DNA from: an uncultured Scytonema sp.
GTDB lineage: Bacteria; Cyanobacteriota; Cyanobacteriia; Cyanobacteriales; Nostocaceae
Reading direction: 5' to 3'
DNA length: 41,483 bases
NCBI GenBank assembly: GCA_937873135.1
Contig: CALMVQ010000138.1
Location: 1-41,483 of the forward strand
The notes under the pieces are model-generated. The model searched no databases. It was not told where the DNA came from and was given only the letters and a program-made list of their open reading frames with translations. A program made the position numbers and the translations under genes. This document shows, one piece after another, positions 8,532 to 17,975 of this stretch. Each line of letters starts with the position of its first letter. The stretch's first letter is position 1.

Positions 8532-8853
8532 CTTTGACGCTGTAAGCCTCCTATTCAATTCTGTACTCGAAGAGTGCTGTGGTGAGAGATAAGGCGGGCT
8601 TCGGACGAATTGACCAAAGAAAGGCAGAGGCGGGAAGTGCAGAAGGGAATAATTTATTTTCCCTCTGCCAATCGGGTCACAAGCCTCCAAATCGATGAAA
8701 AACAAAAAAGATGTATTTCTTGTGTACATCACGAGAAACACGACGTCCTTAGTAAATCACGTTTAATCGTTTTGATTAGCTTAAAAGTTGCACATATCAC
8801 GAATGCTTTATTAAGGTGAATTACCAAATTTATTAAAATTTGTCAATAGGTAA
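8532..8853. other. Intergenic region with inverted repeat
   Basis: No gene is supported. GGCAGAGG near 8627 and CCTCTGCC near 8664 form a hairpin that could end porin transcription. The same GGCAGAGG/CCTCTGCC pairing recurs at 37567-37730, so it is likely a dispersed repeat. Confidence 0.4.
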
Positions 8854-9255
8854 ATGTGTTTGATTTTACGAGAAGCTAGGTTAGAAGATGCTTTTGCGAT
8901 CGCAAGAGTTCATGTAGATACTTGGCGAACAACATATCGCGGTATAGTACCAGATGACTACCTTGCAAGTTTGTCATACCAGAAGCGAGAGAGTAGCTGG
9001 AGGCAAATGCTCAGTACGGCAGCAGAGTGTCAACATTTTATCTATGTAGCCGAGGAGAAGACCGGGCAGATTATTGCTTTTGCTGATGGTGGTCCAGAAA
9101 GAACTAACAACCCGATCTATAAAGGAGCCGTACCCTACACAGAATGCCTAAAGGCGAACACCCCTACAGTGTATTGCATCCAAGCGAGAACTGCTATAAT
9201 CCCTGCTGTGTTGAAAAATTATGGCTTTAAAACAACATTAAAAGAATTTAAATAA
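8854..9255 (+). pseudogene. Truncated GNAT acetyltransferase
   Basis: Residues 1-91 match the N-terminal half of a GNAT N-acetyltransferase: LREARLEDAFAIARVHVDTW, then TYRGIVPDDYLASLSYQKRE, and the strand FIYVAEEKTGQIIAFADGGPER. After NNPIYKG (about position 9126) family similarity stops just where the strand before the acetyl-CoA motif (Q/RxxGxG/A) should begin. The remaining 42 residues are unrelated and lack the pyrophosphate-binding loop. The protein therefore cannot bind acetyl-CoA normally. The 3' end overlaps the 3' end of the opposite gene. A rearrangement replaced the C-terminal half; its source is not recognisable. Confidence 0.75.
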
Positions 9256-9818
9256 CCTGTAATGGTATGAGATAAAGTCTGTTCCTGCTTTTTAGTGATG
9301 ATAACCATGACTTGATACAAACGTCCATCGGCAAAATACATCCGGTCTTTCGTGATTTTGCCTCCAGAATTTATGTAAACAATTTCTCTACCGGGATGAT
9401 TATTTGAGGAACGAATATTGCGCTGACTGATTAAACGACTTTGCGTAGTTTTTAACGCCATGTACTGAGCATTTTTCAGAACTTCTTGAGAGTTCGCGAT
9501 TTGACCATAACTATAAGGAAAGTCATTATAAGTCACTACATAAGCGACTTGCTGCTTGGGAGGTTGAGCGACAAAGACTTGTAAGTCAATTTTTCCCATG
9601 TAGGTTTTTTGCGTTTGAGTCACCATTTTCGGTATCCCCGGCATTAAAACAGTGAAGCGTCCGTCTGGGGCAGTAAATGTTTTCCATGCTGGCTGCACTG
9701 GTTGGGAAAGGGTGGCTTTGAGTTGAGAAACTGGCGGTTTGGGTTGACGCGCCTCGACTGCTGTAATGCCACTCAATACCATTACAGCAATGAGTGGCAA
9801 CAAACTTCTGATTGTCAT
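9219..9818 (-). CDS. Secreted PsbP/Mog1-like hypothetical protein
   Basis: A 199-residue exported protein. A signal peptide covers about 1-23 (MTIRSLLPLIAVMVLSGITAVEA). The mature part begins with a Pro/Gln-rich linker and then WKTFTAPDGRFTVLMPGIPK (about 45-64), the hallmark opening of cyanobacterial PsbP/Mog1/DUF1795-like folds, followed by alternating strands (KIDLQVFVAQ, VAYVVTYNDFPYSY) and REIVYINSGGKITKDRMYFADGRLYQ split over two stretches. The family is common in Nostocales, but its role is unknown. It lies 44 nt downstream of glucokinase in the same direction and may be co-transcribed. Its tail overlaps the broken GNAT gene on the other strand. The exact family name is uncertain. Confidence 0.65.
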   Translation of the reverse strand: MTIRSLLPLIAVMVLSGITAVEARQPKPPVSQLKATLSQPVQPAWKTFTAPDGRFTVLMPGIPKMVTQTQKTYMGKIDLQVFVAQPPKQQVAYVVTYNDFPYSYGQIANSQEVLKNAQYMALKTTQSRLISQRNIRSSNNHPGREIVYINSGGKITKDRMYFADGRLYQVMVIITKKQEQTLSHTITGYLNSFNVVLKP

Positions 9819-9862
9819 ACTTTTGGCTTTTATACCTGAAGATGTTACTGATACTGCTAGTG

Positions 9863-10885
9863 TTATAACCTACTAGCAGCAACAGCAGCACCTATTAGAC
9901 CTACATGATGATTGAGGATAATATATACAGGGATGTCTTCTAAAAGACTCCGCATCCTGCCTTTTTGAGAGAAATTTAATAGGAATCTACCTTCTTGAAT
10001 CAATGGAAGTATTTTGGGAGCAATGCCGCCAGCTATGTACAAACCACCGTAAGGCAGAAGCTTTAGTGCAAGATTTCCCGCTTCGGCACCGTAAGCTTCT
10101 AAAAATAGTTCCATGGTTTTTTCCGAGAGGCGATCGCTTCTTTCGACTGCGGCACCTCCAATCATCGCTCCAGGATCGACACTTTTCTCTTGCCGTCCCG
10201 CTTCTTGTTCCCAGGTTCTCACGACTTTAGCAATTTCTGGTGATTCTGGGGCAAAGGAGCGATCGCGTAGAAATTGATAAATGGCGACAATTCCCATGCC
10301 TGACACAACCCGTTCCACAGACACCCGTTGGATATCATGTTTATCTAACAGGTATTTCATCAACTGGAACTCAAGCTCAGTACGGGGGGCAAAGTCAACA
10401 TGTCCGCCTTCTGTAGGAAAGACTTGATAGCTAGATTCCTGCTTGACTAAAAATCCTTGTCCCAATCCAGTTCCCGCACCAATAATGGCAATAGGAGCTT
10501 GGGGATTGGGTTTCCCAGTTTGCAAAGCTTGTAAGTCTAGCACGTCTAAACCCAAAATGCCATAGCCTACTGCCGCAAAATCATTAATGAGAGAGATATG
10601 GGCGATTCCCAGTTCTTGTTGTAAACGTTCAGTGTCGAGGAACCAAACTAAATTAGTCAGTTTGGCAGTATTATTCACGACAGGACCTGCGATCGCAAAA
10701 CAAGCTTTTTGTGGCGTCGGTGCGTTTGCTTTTGCTAAAAACTCTTGTACCATTGGTACCAAATCTGGATAATCACCACTTCGGTACTTTTCTTCATAAA
10801 CAGTATGTAAACCAGGTCGCTCTGATTTCTCAACCAGGCGTAAAATGGTTTTTGTACCGCCGATATCTCCTGCTAATAATAACAT
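9863..10885 (-). CDS. glk: Glucokinase
   Basis: A complete 340-residue glucokinase of the proteobacterial/cyanobacterial Glk family, which phosphorylates glucose with ATP to glucose 6-phosphate. Visible motifs are the phosphate-1 loop GDIGGTKT (6-13), CFAIAGPV (62-69), KLTNLVW (75-81), the catalytic-Asp segment LINDFAAVGYG (99-109, Asp102), GAGTGLGQGFL (about 136-146), EGGHVDFAP and the adenosine-loop GGLYIAGGIAPK near 280. No key residue is missing. The ATG at 10885 is the natural start. It is probably transcribed with the secreted protein downstream. In cyanobacteria this enzyme feeds sugars from glycogen or uptake into glycolysis and the pentose-phosphate pathway. Confidence 0.95.
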   Translation of the reverse strand: MLLLAGDIGGTKTILRLVEKSERPGLHTVYEEKYRSGDYPDLVPMVQEFLAKANAPTPQKACFAIAGPVVNNTAKLTNLVWFLDTERLQQELGIAHISLINDFAAVGYGILGLDVLDLQALQTGKPNPQAPIAIIGAGTGLGQGFLVKQESSYQVFPTEGGHVDFAPRTELEFQLMKYLLDKHDIQRVSVERVVSGMGIVAIYQFLRDRSFAPESPEIAKVVRTWEQEAGRQEKSVDPGAMIGGAAVERSDRLSEKTMELFLEAYGAEAGNLALKLLPYGGLYIAGGIAPKILPLIQEGRFLLNFSQKGRMRSLLEDIPVYIILNHHVGLIGAAVAASRL

Positions 10886-11006
10886 AAAGTTGATGGTTAC
10901 TAGTTATTGGTTGATGCTTGTCAGGTTATTAATTGATGGTTAATGCTTTTTCAGATCTACCACTAACCATTAACAATTAACCATTTAACCATTAACCGTA
11001 CTAAAT
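10886..11006. repeat. AT-rich TTAACCATT/AATGGTTAA repeats
   Basis: Several copies of TTAACCATT and its complement AATGGTTAA fill this gap, a typical low-complexity intergenic repeat of filamentous cyanobacteria. The opposed copies can fold into an imperfect hairpin after the phosphatase gene. Confidence 0.6.
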
Positions 11007-11654
11007 TTAATTAAACCGAATCACTTCCTCTACCTCCGTTAAATGGGAGGTATCTCCCTTTAATTCTAGTAACCACTCTGGATGTTGACGCACAACTTTC
11101 ACTAAGGAACATAACGAAGCCTTCACTTGTGTTCTGGCAATCTCACCTACCAATCCTATTGTCGCTCCCAAGACAGATGCACCATGTCCTACTAAAAGGA
11201 TATTCTCAGGGGAGAATTCAGTGACCAGACATCTGGCAGTTTGCCCTGAACGTTCCTGCATTTGCTGGTACGTTTCAGGGTAGTTAGCCGCTACACATGG
11301 AGTGTAGCTAATATCAATTCTGGGAAATAATTTGGCTATTGCTGAAGTTGAGAGTTTTACTGGTTCTTCTGTCATCCAGGCTATATTCAGCCACTCGCTC
11401 AAGCCTGTTTCCAGTTTAATCGGCAAATCGAGAACTTCTGCGACTGCATTTGCTGTTTGTACTGTTCGGAGGAAGGGTGAAGCGAAAATATGAGAAATTT
11501 TTTCTCCCTTCAAACGGTTGGCTAGTTGCTTTGCTTGTACAAAACCATCTTCAGACAAGGGTGAATCGTAGCGTCGTTCTGCGGTGAGAAACCAATCAGG
11601 ATTTACGAAATCGAGACGGTTGGCGTGCCTTGCAATCCAGACAATTTGACTCAT
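11007..11654 (-). CDS. Histidine phosphatase family protein
   Basis: A 215-residue member of the histidine phosphatase (phosphoglycerate-mutase-like) superfamily. The phosphohistidine motif is RHANR at 9-13 (the usual RHGxR has Gly where this has Ala). SPFLRTVQTA (about 59-68) supplies the second Arg, GLSEW (about 84-88) the acidic residue, and VGHGAS (about 155-160) the second catalytic His. The SEW and PETYQQMQER features resemble the UBASH3/STS-like branch. The substrate cannot be deduced. The gene is separated from glk by about 120 nt of repeats and may share its transcript. Confidence 0.87.
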   Translation of the reverse strand: MSQIVWIARHANRLDFVNPDWFLTAERRYDSPLSEDGFVQAKQLANRLKGEKISHIFASPFLRTVQTANAVAEVLDLPIKLETGLSEWLNIAWMTEEPVKLSTSAIAKLFPRIDISYTPCVAANYPETYQQMQERSGQTARCLVTEFSPENILLVGHGASVLGATIGLVGEIARTQVKASLCSLVKVVRQHPEWLLELKGDTSHLTEVEEVIRFN

Positions 11655-11794
11655 TTGATAATTTGATCTACTCCCCTCAGGCTAAACCCAGAGATTACAC
11701 GTTCATAAGCTCATCAGAGCAGGGCTCTTAATTTAATATTACGATATATTTTGTTATCATTCGTAATAACTTTACTGCTTGAGATGAATTACTA

Positions 11795-11842
11795 ATGACT
11801 CTCCTGCAAGCGTTGTTCTAAAATAGCCTGTAGGAGAGTCAT
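11795..11842. repeat. 17-bp imperfect inverted repeat
   Basis: ATGACTCTCCTGCAAGC (11795-11811) pairs with GCCTGTAGGAGAGTCAT (11826-11842), with two mismatches and a 14-nt loop. It could be a hairpin from a mobile element, since it lies 56 nt before the transposase remnant. Confidence 0.7.
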
Positions 11843-11897
11843 CAGTGGGTGAATCTCCATGTTGTTTCAGTAAACCACGTAAGTAAGTTGGCGTGAA

Positions 11898-12015
11898 TGC
11901 GTAGAAATGTACGTTGAATGGTTGGTAGTTTTCGCGTAATTGAAAGAGTCAAGAAAATACATCACACCAATGTTATAAATTGGGTGAAAGAGGCGACTAA
12001 TATCTTAGCAGAATA
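11898..12015 (+). pseudogene. IS1-family transposase remnant
   Basis: With two frame changes the plus strand reads CVEMYV, NGW, then GSFRVIERVKKIHHTNVINW and VKEATNILAE before a stop. Cyanobacterial IS1-type transposases have MYLNGMGFRxIERVxxVHHTTVINWVKxxGxxLP at the same place, just before the catalytic DDE part. Only this N-terminal third survives, with no DDE residues. It is evidence of past transposition next to the system downstream. Confidence 0.65.
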
Positions 12016-12842
12016 ACCAGAAACTTTTGAAAACCGCAACGCCGAAAAGCGAGTGTATCTGTGCCACCTTTAAATGATGCTTTTAAAAATGAGGTGTACT
12101 AAGAGGGAGCGGCTTGCCCTTGAGTATCCCAAGCCCAAAAATCATGTTTTCTCCGCTGATTTTCAAGAAAGCTTTAAGCATTATTACTGATTGACAAATT
12201 GCTGATAACCTTAACTTGTCACCAATGGTATACTGGAGTCTGTTGTTATTAGTAAGGGCTTTAATTATCTTTACAAAAGAAAGGCGGAGAGCAGTCCCGA
12301 TGAAAAAATTTTACCAATATACATGAAAATCTGGTACCTGTAAGTCTTGGCTGATACAACGAGGTAGTCCAACAGTTAAGTCATACTAGCCTGTAGGGCA
12401 GTCTAATTCAGATACCCAGAAGCATTGCTAATTGTAGCTAATACGCTCTTTTTAGTTGTAGTAAGCACGCAAGGAGCACGAAGCACGCAGCAGCAGCAGA
12501 TGGAAGAGATACCCGATCAATTTGAGGCTTTTGTAGTAGGTTAGATATATGTAGGTAGTCTATACACCGAAGTGGGAGGGATGTACATAAAAAGACTGTA
12601 GTAACATGTGCAATAATTCCCAAGAATTCGGGCAAATGGCATCAGGAAATTCGTACATTCACAACAATGACGAAAGACTTGTAAATGTAAAATCTTTCTG
12701 ACTGGTTGACAAGTCATGGTTGTACCCATGTGGCAATAGAAAGATAGCTGCCTTCTGAAGTTTCGTAACATATTTTGATTTAGGGACTGCAAACTTACTT
12801 ATGCAAGAAGTCTTATAGACTATTTGATAGGACATCTAATTT

Positions 12843-13991
12843 GTGACAATAACAAGAATTACTTCAGGACAACCAATAAATTCTGTACAAAAAATCGGCT
12901 TAGATCTAGTTTCCGTTTTGGGTGGGGGACGAGATATTGTATTAGCAATTGATATAACGGAAAGCGTGGGATTGAATGATGAGGGTCATATCCGCCTACG
13001 TCAGATAATTGAAGATAGCCTAAAGCCAGGAGATTCTGTCTATATTGTTCCTTTTGCTCAAGATATAACTTTAGGTAAAGTTGTATCAGAGGCAAATCCT
13101 TTGGGAGAACCTTTATACCTTAGTAGTAAAAACAAAGAAAATATTGACAAAATCTTAGAAAAGATACCTTCAAAACCTGACACACATCTGTATGGCACAG
13201 ATATTCAACGAGCTGAGTTAAAAATTTATCAAGCTATTGCACAAATAAATCAAAATCGCCTCCAAAAAAATCAACCGCTCAAGCGGCAATCAGTTGTTTG
13301 GATTACTGATGCACCGCTATTTACTAAACCAGGAATCACCTCACAAATATGGGTAGAAACTGCTGCTGACAGTCCTTTTAGAAATGCAGAATCCTCAGAA
13401 AGTAAACAGCGCGAGGGTTGGATTCAAGCTTTGCCGATTCAGAAGCGATCGCTGTCAATTGTAACTAAAGATAATAAAGAATATAAACTAACTGTAGTGG
13501 ATATTGCGCCTACAGTTCAGGAATTTTGTACCCCAGTTCCTGGTGGTCAAGAGACTTGTTTAGTCAATCCTTATTTGATTAGACAACTATGGCTAACAGG
13601 GTTAATTTCATTATTAGTATTATTAGCTATTATTTGGTTAGTAATCAAATTGTATCGGGTACAAAAGAAATGGTATTTGACAGTTTCTTTTGAAACACAA
13701 ACAAACCCAGAAGACCAAAAATGTAGTTTGCCTAATAATAAACGGATTGCAATTGGTGAAGATGATTCTACTTGTCATGATTCCATTGACTGTCCTGGCG
13801 GAGAAGTTAAAGCATATTTAGAGCGGAAAGGGGAGAAACTTTATTTAGTACCAAATAAGAAGTTAGTGCCAATTTATTATAATGGTAAAGAAATTACGTC
13901 ACATACTCTCATAAATAAATCTAGTTTTCGACTAAATTTACCAGATGATTATAAACGCGATTACGAGATTTATATTAAAGTCAAAAAATAA
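12843..13991 (+). CDS. Membrane-anchored VWA domain protein (first gene of tubulin-like system)
   Basis: A 382-residue protein. Residues 30-200 form a von Willebrand A domain with the metal-ion-dependent adhesion site in a variant form: DITES at 37-41 (DxTxS instead of DxSxS), YGTDIQ with the likely Thr near 118-119, and WITDAP with Asp156. One transmembrane helix follows at about 249-271 (LWLTGLISLLVLLAIIWLVI). Residues 275-382 make a beta-rich domain that may be FHA-like, but I am not certain. There is no obvious signal peptide. The start is GTG; an in-frame TAA lies two codons upstream, and only a weak AGGA precedes it. VWA proteins often act as metal-dependent assembly factors beside ATPases or GTPases. 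It is the first gene of four in the same direction. Confidence 0.8.
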   Translation: MTITRITSGQPINSVQKIGLDLVSVLGGGRDIVLAIDITESVGLNDEGHIRLRQIIEDSLKPGDSVYIVPFAQDITLGKVVSEANPLGEPLYLSSKNKENIDKILEKIPSKPDTHLYGTDIQRAELKIYQAIAQINQNRLQKNQPLKRQSVVWITDAPLFTKPGITSQIWVETAADSPFRNAESSESKQREGWIQALPIQKRSLSIVTKDNKEYKLTVVDIAPTVQEFCTPVPGGQETCLVNPYLIRQLWLTGLISLLVLLAIIWLVIKLYRVQKKWYLTVSFETQTNPEDQKCSLPNNKRIAIGEDDSTCHDSIDCPGGEVKAYLERKGEKLYLVPNKKLVPIYYNGKEITSHTLINKSSFRLNLPDDYKRDYEIYIKVKK

Positions 13992-14558
13992 TAAGTGAGT
14001 GGAAATAAACATAACTTATGTTACGATTTGTAATATGCTCAAAAGCCTTACCGAATGGCGACTATACGCGCCTATTCCTTCAGCAAGATGGGAGGATAGA
14101 GCAGTCCTAAATCATTTATAAAATTCCCTCTCTCTTTCTTTTTTTGGCGTTCTTCTCCCAAGGGGAGACGCTGCGCGAAGGCGTCTTCTCTTCGAGACGC
14201 TGCGCGTTCGTCGTCAGACGTGGCGTCAGCCAAGGCGGTTCAATCAAAAAATAATTTTCACGACTCAATTAGGATCGCTATAGAGCTGAACGCTACTGTC
14301 ATTAGTCATTAGTCAAAAGGTAAGAATACATGCGTCAGTCGTCAGAAGTCAGAATGCAAGTCACTTCAAGAATTGAAACTATAGATAGAAGAGTGGAAAT
14401 CATTACCGAAGCGGAGCTAGAAGCTTTGTCCTAAGCAGCAATTCTGAATTCGCCGATTTTGAATCCTTACGTCAAAAGCAGTACAAATGACAAAGGACAA
14501 ATAACAACCGTAACCAATTACATTTATTTGTACCAACCTACTTATTTGAGAACGTACC
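13992..14558. other. 567-nt gap with dispersed repeats between VWA and tubulin-like genes
   Basis: This holds two copies of GAGACGCTGCGCG (14165-14177 and 14194-14206), a GACGC...GCGTC hairpin and two ATTAGTC heptamers (14301-14314), all common cyanobacterial repeats. A 34-codon open frame (14330-14434, ending VEIITEAELEALS) is present, but it has no clear ribosome binding site and I do not call it a gene. The tubulin-like gene may have its own promoter here. Confidence 0.6.
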
Positions 14559-17500
14559 ATGAATCAAGTAAATGCAAAAAACGTACAATATAGAGGAATT
14601 AGCCGTACAATTTGTATAGGATTAGGAGGTACTGGACGCGATTTTTTAATGCGAATTAGACGTTTAGTTGTTGACCGTTATGGAGATTTAAGCAACCTCC
14701 CAATCATAAGTTTTGTTCACATTGACACCGATAAAGCCGCAACCCAAGTAACTGGTATTCGTACAGGAAGTAGCTATCATGGCGTTGACCTCAGTTTTAA
14801 AGAGGCAGAAAAAGTTAGTGCTACAATGTCCTCCAACGAAGTTACTATGTTTGTTCAAGGATTGGAACGGCGCTCAGAATATACTCGTTATGGACCTTAC
14901 GAGCATATTGCAAGATGGTTCCCACCACAACTATTGCGAAATATTAAAGCAGTTGAAGAAGGTGCCAAAGGTATTAGACCTGTAGGTAGGCTAGCTTTTT
15001 TTCACAATTATAACAAGATTAAAACAGCAATTGAGACTGCAGAAAGGCGCACTAGAGGACATGATTCTTTATTGCTGAAAACTGGGTTAAAAGTCGAACC
15101 TGGATTGAGTATTTTTGTAGTCGGTTCTCTTTGTGGCGGTACAGGTAGCGGGATGTTTTTGGATGTTGCCTATGCTCTCAGACATCTTTATAGCGATCAA
15201 AGCGCCAAAATTTTCGGGTATTTAGTAATGAGCCCAGAACTGTATGGCAATACTCCCAGTATGAGTGCTAATACTTATGCTGCTCTCAAAGAATTAAATT
15301 ACTATAGCACACCTGGTACAAAATTTGAAGCAGTTTATGATATTGAAAATTTAGCTTTTGTCCAAGAACAGCGTCCACCATTTGACTACACCTACTTAGT
15401 CTCTAGTCAAACAGGAGGCGAATATTCGATTCTTGGACAAGGTAAGCTATGCAATGTTATTGCTCATAAGATTGCTTTAGATTTTTCCAGTGAGTTAGCA
15501 CCAGCAATTAAAGGTAATAGAGACAACTTTCTACAACACATGATTCAGTGGGATAAGCACCCACGTCCCAATAGCCAGCGTTATTTAACATTTGGATTGG
15601 CGGCTATTTATTTTCCCCGTGATAAGATTGTACAAATTGCCTTAAACCGCGTTAGTTTAGAGCTAGTTAAGTTTTGGTTAAACGGCAAAGGTCAAAGCCC
15701 AGATCCCTTAAAATTAATTGAGCAATTCCTCATTCAGTATCATTGGCATAACAACTTAGAAAAAAAGGATAATTTTGCGACTAAGTTAGCAGAATCTGTT
15801 CAAGAGAGTAACAAGACTTTTCGGAAAACTCTCAGTGAATGGAGGAATAAATTAGAGCGTCAAATTTCGGAATGTCAAAAGCGTGAGAACCGCAATGATA
15901 TTCGCGGGCAATTATCAAGAGAGTTTAGAGAACAATTCCGCAAAGTTCAGCCGGGTGAAACGGAGAGTACGAGAGGAATTTGGCTGACGAGACTACTACA
16001 GACTTCTCCAAATATCACTAAGGAACTCAAGACTAATATTGATGATTATCTGAGTCAATTACTGACGCCGACAGATTCTAATTTTTCCATGAAGAGTACA
16101 CGTGATTGGCTAGATGCTTTGCAACATGAATTACAGAATTATCAACTAAGTTTGCAAGATAAAGTTGCTGATGATGGTGGAGCAAAAACTTTAGAATATT
16201 TAGACAAAAAATGGCGAGACATTGAACAAAATATTGAGGATATTGAACAGAAACGTGGGATTCCTGTCCTCAATAATAAAAATAGCCAATTCCAAGATGA
16301 AGCTAAAACCTCAGTGCTGGAAGTCAACAAAATTATTCAGCATAATTTTGATGTAACAGTTGTTCAAGAGTCAATAAAAATTGTTAATAACTTGCACAGG
16401 CATGTTCAAGAGAGAACAACTCAAGTTGCTGCGTTTAGTAGTTTATTAGAAGACTTACAAAATTTCTATGAAAAGCAAGATAAAGATTTGCGACAATTGA
16501 ATTTTGATGAAATGAGCGGCGAAGCAATATTTGATGGTGAGGATATTGATCGCTGTTATCAAACTATCTTACCAGAAGATGATTTACGCCGCCAGTTCGT
16601 GTTAGTAAGTTCAACAATTACAGCTCAAACTGACAGCAAACTATCTTTGGTAAGTTTTATAGACAGAGAAAGCACTACTCCAAACCAGTTGCAAAAAGAA
16701 ATCGATCTCAATGTTGATAAATTATTTGCTTCTCGAAGTATTAATATTGTCAACTCTGTCATTAAACGCTTTATGGAAAAGTACTCAGCAGTGCGTTCAA
16801 CTCGTTTAGCACAAATTATGCAAGAAGCTGAACCGTTGCTACGTCTAAACTTAAGTGATCCTTATTTTCGTGAAGATCCAGCGAAAGGTAGTAAATTAAT
16901 CGGTTTTAAGGATACAGATGAATTAGAAGTACGACAATTTAAAATCTTACTAGAACAAGAGTTAGGAGTTGAAACAAGCATATTAAAAGTAACGCAAGCT
17001 GATGACGAAATTTTAATTGTGAATGAATATGCTGGTTTTCCTCTCCGACTAATAAATAGCCTGGAAAGAATGAGAAATCCCTACCTACGTGAACAGAATT
17101 CTTCTACATCTTTTCTTCATAACGATTATAATGCTTCCTTCCCTGACATTATCCCGCCTGATGCCAAAAAAATGGAAGAATTGGAGGATGTTTTCTATCC
17201 TTCTATAGCCTTGAAGTTATTAGAAAGAAACCAGAACAATCAACTATTAGAGTTTCAGTATTATGATTCCTTACGCGATATTTATAACACTGCTTCTCTA
17301 AGTCCAGAATGGAGTCAAGCTTTGGAGGAACTGGCTAAACGTAAAGATATGACTGAAGCTTTGCTACAACTTTTAAACAATGAGATTGATGCCATAGCTA
17401 GACAACCTGAACTTTGGGACAATGAATATTTACCTAAACTCAGGGAGTTTGTGAAGGAAGTAGATAAATTACCAGAAGATAGTCCTAATTATCCTTATAA

Positions 17501-17792
17501 AGCATCAGTAGTCGGCACTCCCATAAGTACAGACTATACATATCAAGAGGGAATTATTAATCGTTTCCGAAAAAAAATGGATGAGCGGTTTAACTTTTCT
17601 CAACATCGAAAACTGGCGACACAGGAAAATCCAGTAAATACACCAGCTATTCCCGCTGAAATAATTAGTGTTAATAAAACAGAAAGGCGTGTAAAGTTGG
17701 AAAGCCTAAAACAGGAGTTAGCTGATGAATTGATTACTCAAGGAGAGTACGAGCGCGAAAAACAAAAAATCTTCGAGCAATACCCTTTATAG
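14559..17792 (+). CDS. Tubulin/FtsZ-like GTPase-fold protein (Tubulin_2 type) with SHOCT-like tail
   Basis: A 1077-residue protein of the prokaryotic tubulin-like (Tubulin_2) family. The first nucleotide-binding loop is CIGLGGTGRDFL (19-30). The tubulin signature is LCGGTGSGMFLD (191-202), the equivalent of GGGTGSG in FtsZ and tubulin. Strand-helix units between them (FVHIDTDKAA) fit the Rossmann-like GTPase fold. A T7 catalytic loop (NxDxxD) is not obvious, so GTP hydrolysis is uncertain. From about 360 to 760 the protein is highly charged and helical, with probable coiled coils (410-460, 540-570, 610-645). The last 36 residues (KLESLKQELADELITQGEYE, then KQKIFEQ) match the SHOCT pattern L..LK.L.d.g.IT..EYe..K. 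It is the second gene of four and likely a cytoplasmic polymer or switch serving the membrane proteins. FtsZl-1 is the nearest described group, from memory. Confidence 0.85.
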   Translation: MNQVNAKNVQYRGISRTICIGLGGTGRDFLMRIRRLVVDRYGDLSNLPIISFVHIDTDKAATQVTGIRTGSSYHGVDLSFKEAEKVSATMSSNEVTMFVQGLERRSEYTRYGPYEHIARWFPPQLLRNIKAVEEGAKGIRPVGRLAFFHNYNKIKTAIETAERRTRGHDSLLLKTGLKVEPGLSIFVVGSLCGGTGSGMFLDVAYALRHLYSDQSAKIFGYLVMSPELYGNTPSMSANTYAALKELNYYSTPGTKFEAVYDIENLAFVQEQRPPFDYTYLVSSQTGGEYSILGQGKLCNVIAHKIALDFSSELAPAIKGNRDNFLQHMIQWDKHPRPNSQRYLTFGLAAIYFPRDKIVQIALNRVSLELVKFWLNGKGQSPDPLKLIEQFLIQYHWHNNLEKKDNFATKLAESVQESNKTFRKTLSEWRNKLERQISECQKRENRNDIRGQLSREFREQFRKVQPGETESTRGIWLTRLLQTSPNITKELKTNIDDYLSQLLTPTDSNFSMKSTRDWLDALQHELQNYQLSLQDKVADDGGAKTLEYLDKKWRDIEQNIEDIEQKRGIPVLNNKNSQFQDEAKTSVLEVNKIIQHNFDVTVVQESIKIVNNLHRHVQERTTQVAAFSSLLEDLQNFYEKQDKDLRQLNFDEMSGEAIFDGEDIDRCYQTILPEDDLRRQFVLVSSTITAQTDSKLSLVSFIDRESTTPNQLQKEIDLNVDKLFASRSINIVNSVIKRFMEKYSAVRSTRLAQIMQEAEPLLRLNLSDPYFREDPAKGSKLIGFKDTDELEVRQFKILLEQELGVETSILKVTQADDEILIVNEYAGFPLRLINSLERMRNPYLREQNSSTSFLHNDYNASFPDIIPPDAKKMEELEDVFYPSIALKLLERNQNNQLLEFQYYDSLRDIYNTASLSPEWSQALEELAKRKDMTEALLQLLNNEIDAIARQPELWDNEYLPKLREFVKEVDKLPEDSPNYPYKASVVGTPISTDYTYQEGIINRFRKKMDERFNFSQHRKLATQENPVNTPAIPAEIISVNKTERRVKLESLKQELADELITQGEYEREKQKIFEQYPL

Positions 17793-17975
17793 GAATTCGG
17801 TTTTATTTCTGAACTAACTCGTATGGGAGGGAACTCTTAACAGAGAATAGAAAAATGCACTCGTTGGTATACTGAACGTTCATATAATGTTCACCACCTA
17901 TATAAGATTGCTGTAAGTTGATATTAATCAACATAATTTCTGGCAATATTGCTTCACATATTTAAACTTAATTTC

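Larger units (their letters stand above)
11655..12842. other. 1.2 kb decayed region upstream of the tubulin-like system
   Basis: No intact gene is visible. It contains a 17-bp inverted repeat (11795-11842), a frame-broken IS1-type transposase remnant (from 11898) and a GCA-rich stretch near 12463-12500 (AGCACGCA units, GCAGCAGCAGCAG). Two minus-strand open frames at 12438-12792 show no recognisable family and overlap each other, so I leave them out. The promoter of the VWA gene should lie in the last part. Confidence 0.6.

Noticed and set aside
12438-12792. Two overlapping minus-strand open frames upstream of the VWA gene
   Set aside because: No recognisable family, strange composition (many Cys, His and Tyr), mutual overlap and no ribosome binding site.
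14330-14434. 34-codon frame before the tubulin-like gene
   Set aside because: No ribosome binding site and it begins inside repeat-derived sequence. It is only mentioned within the gap feature.
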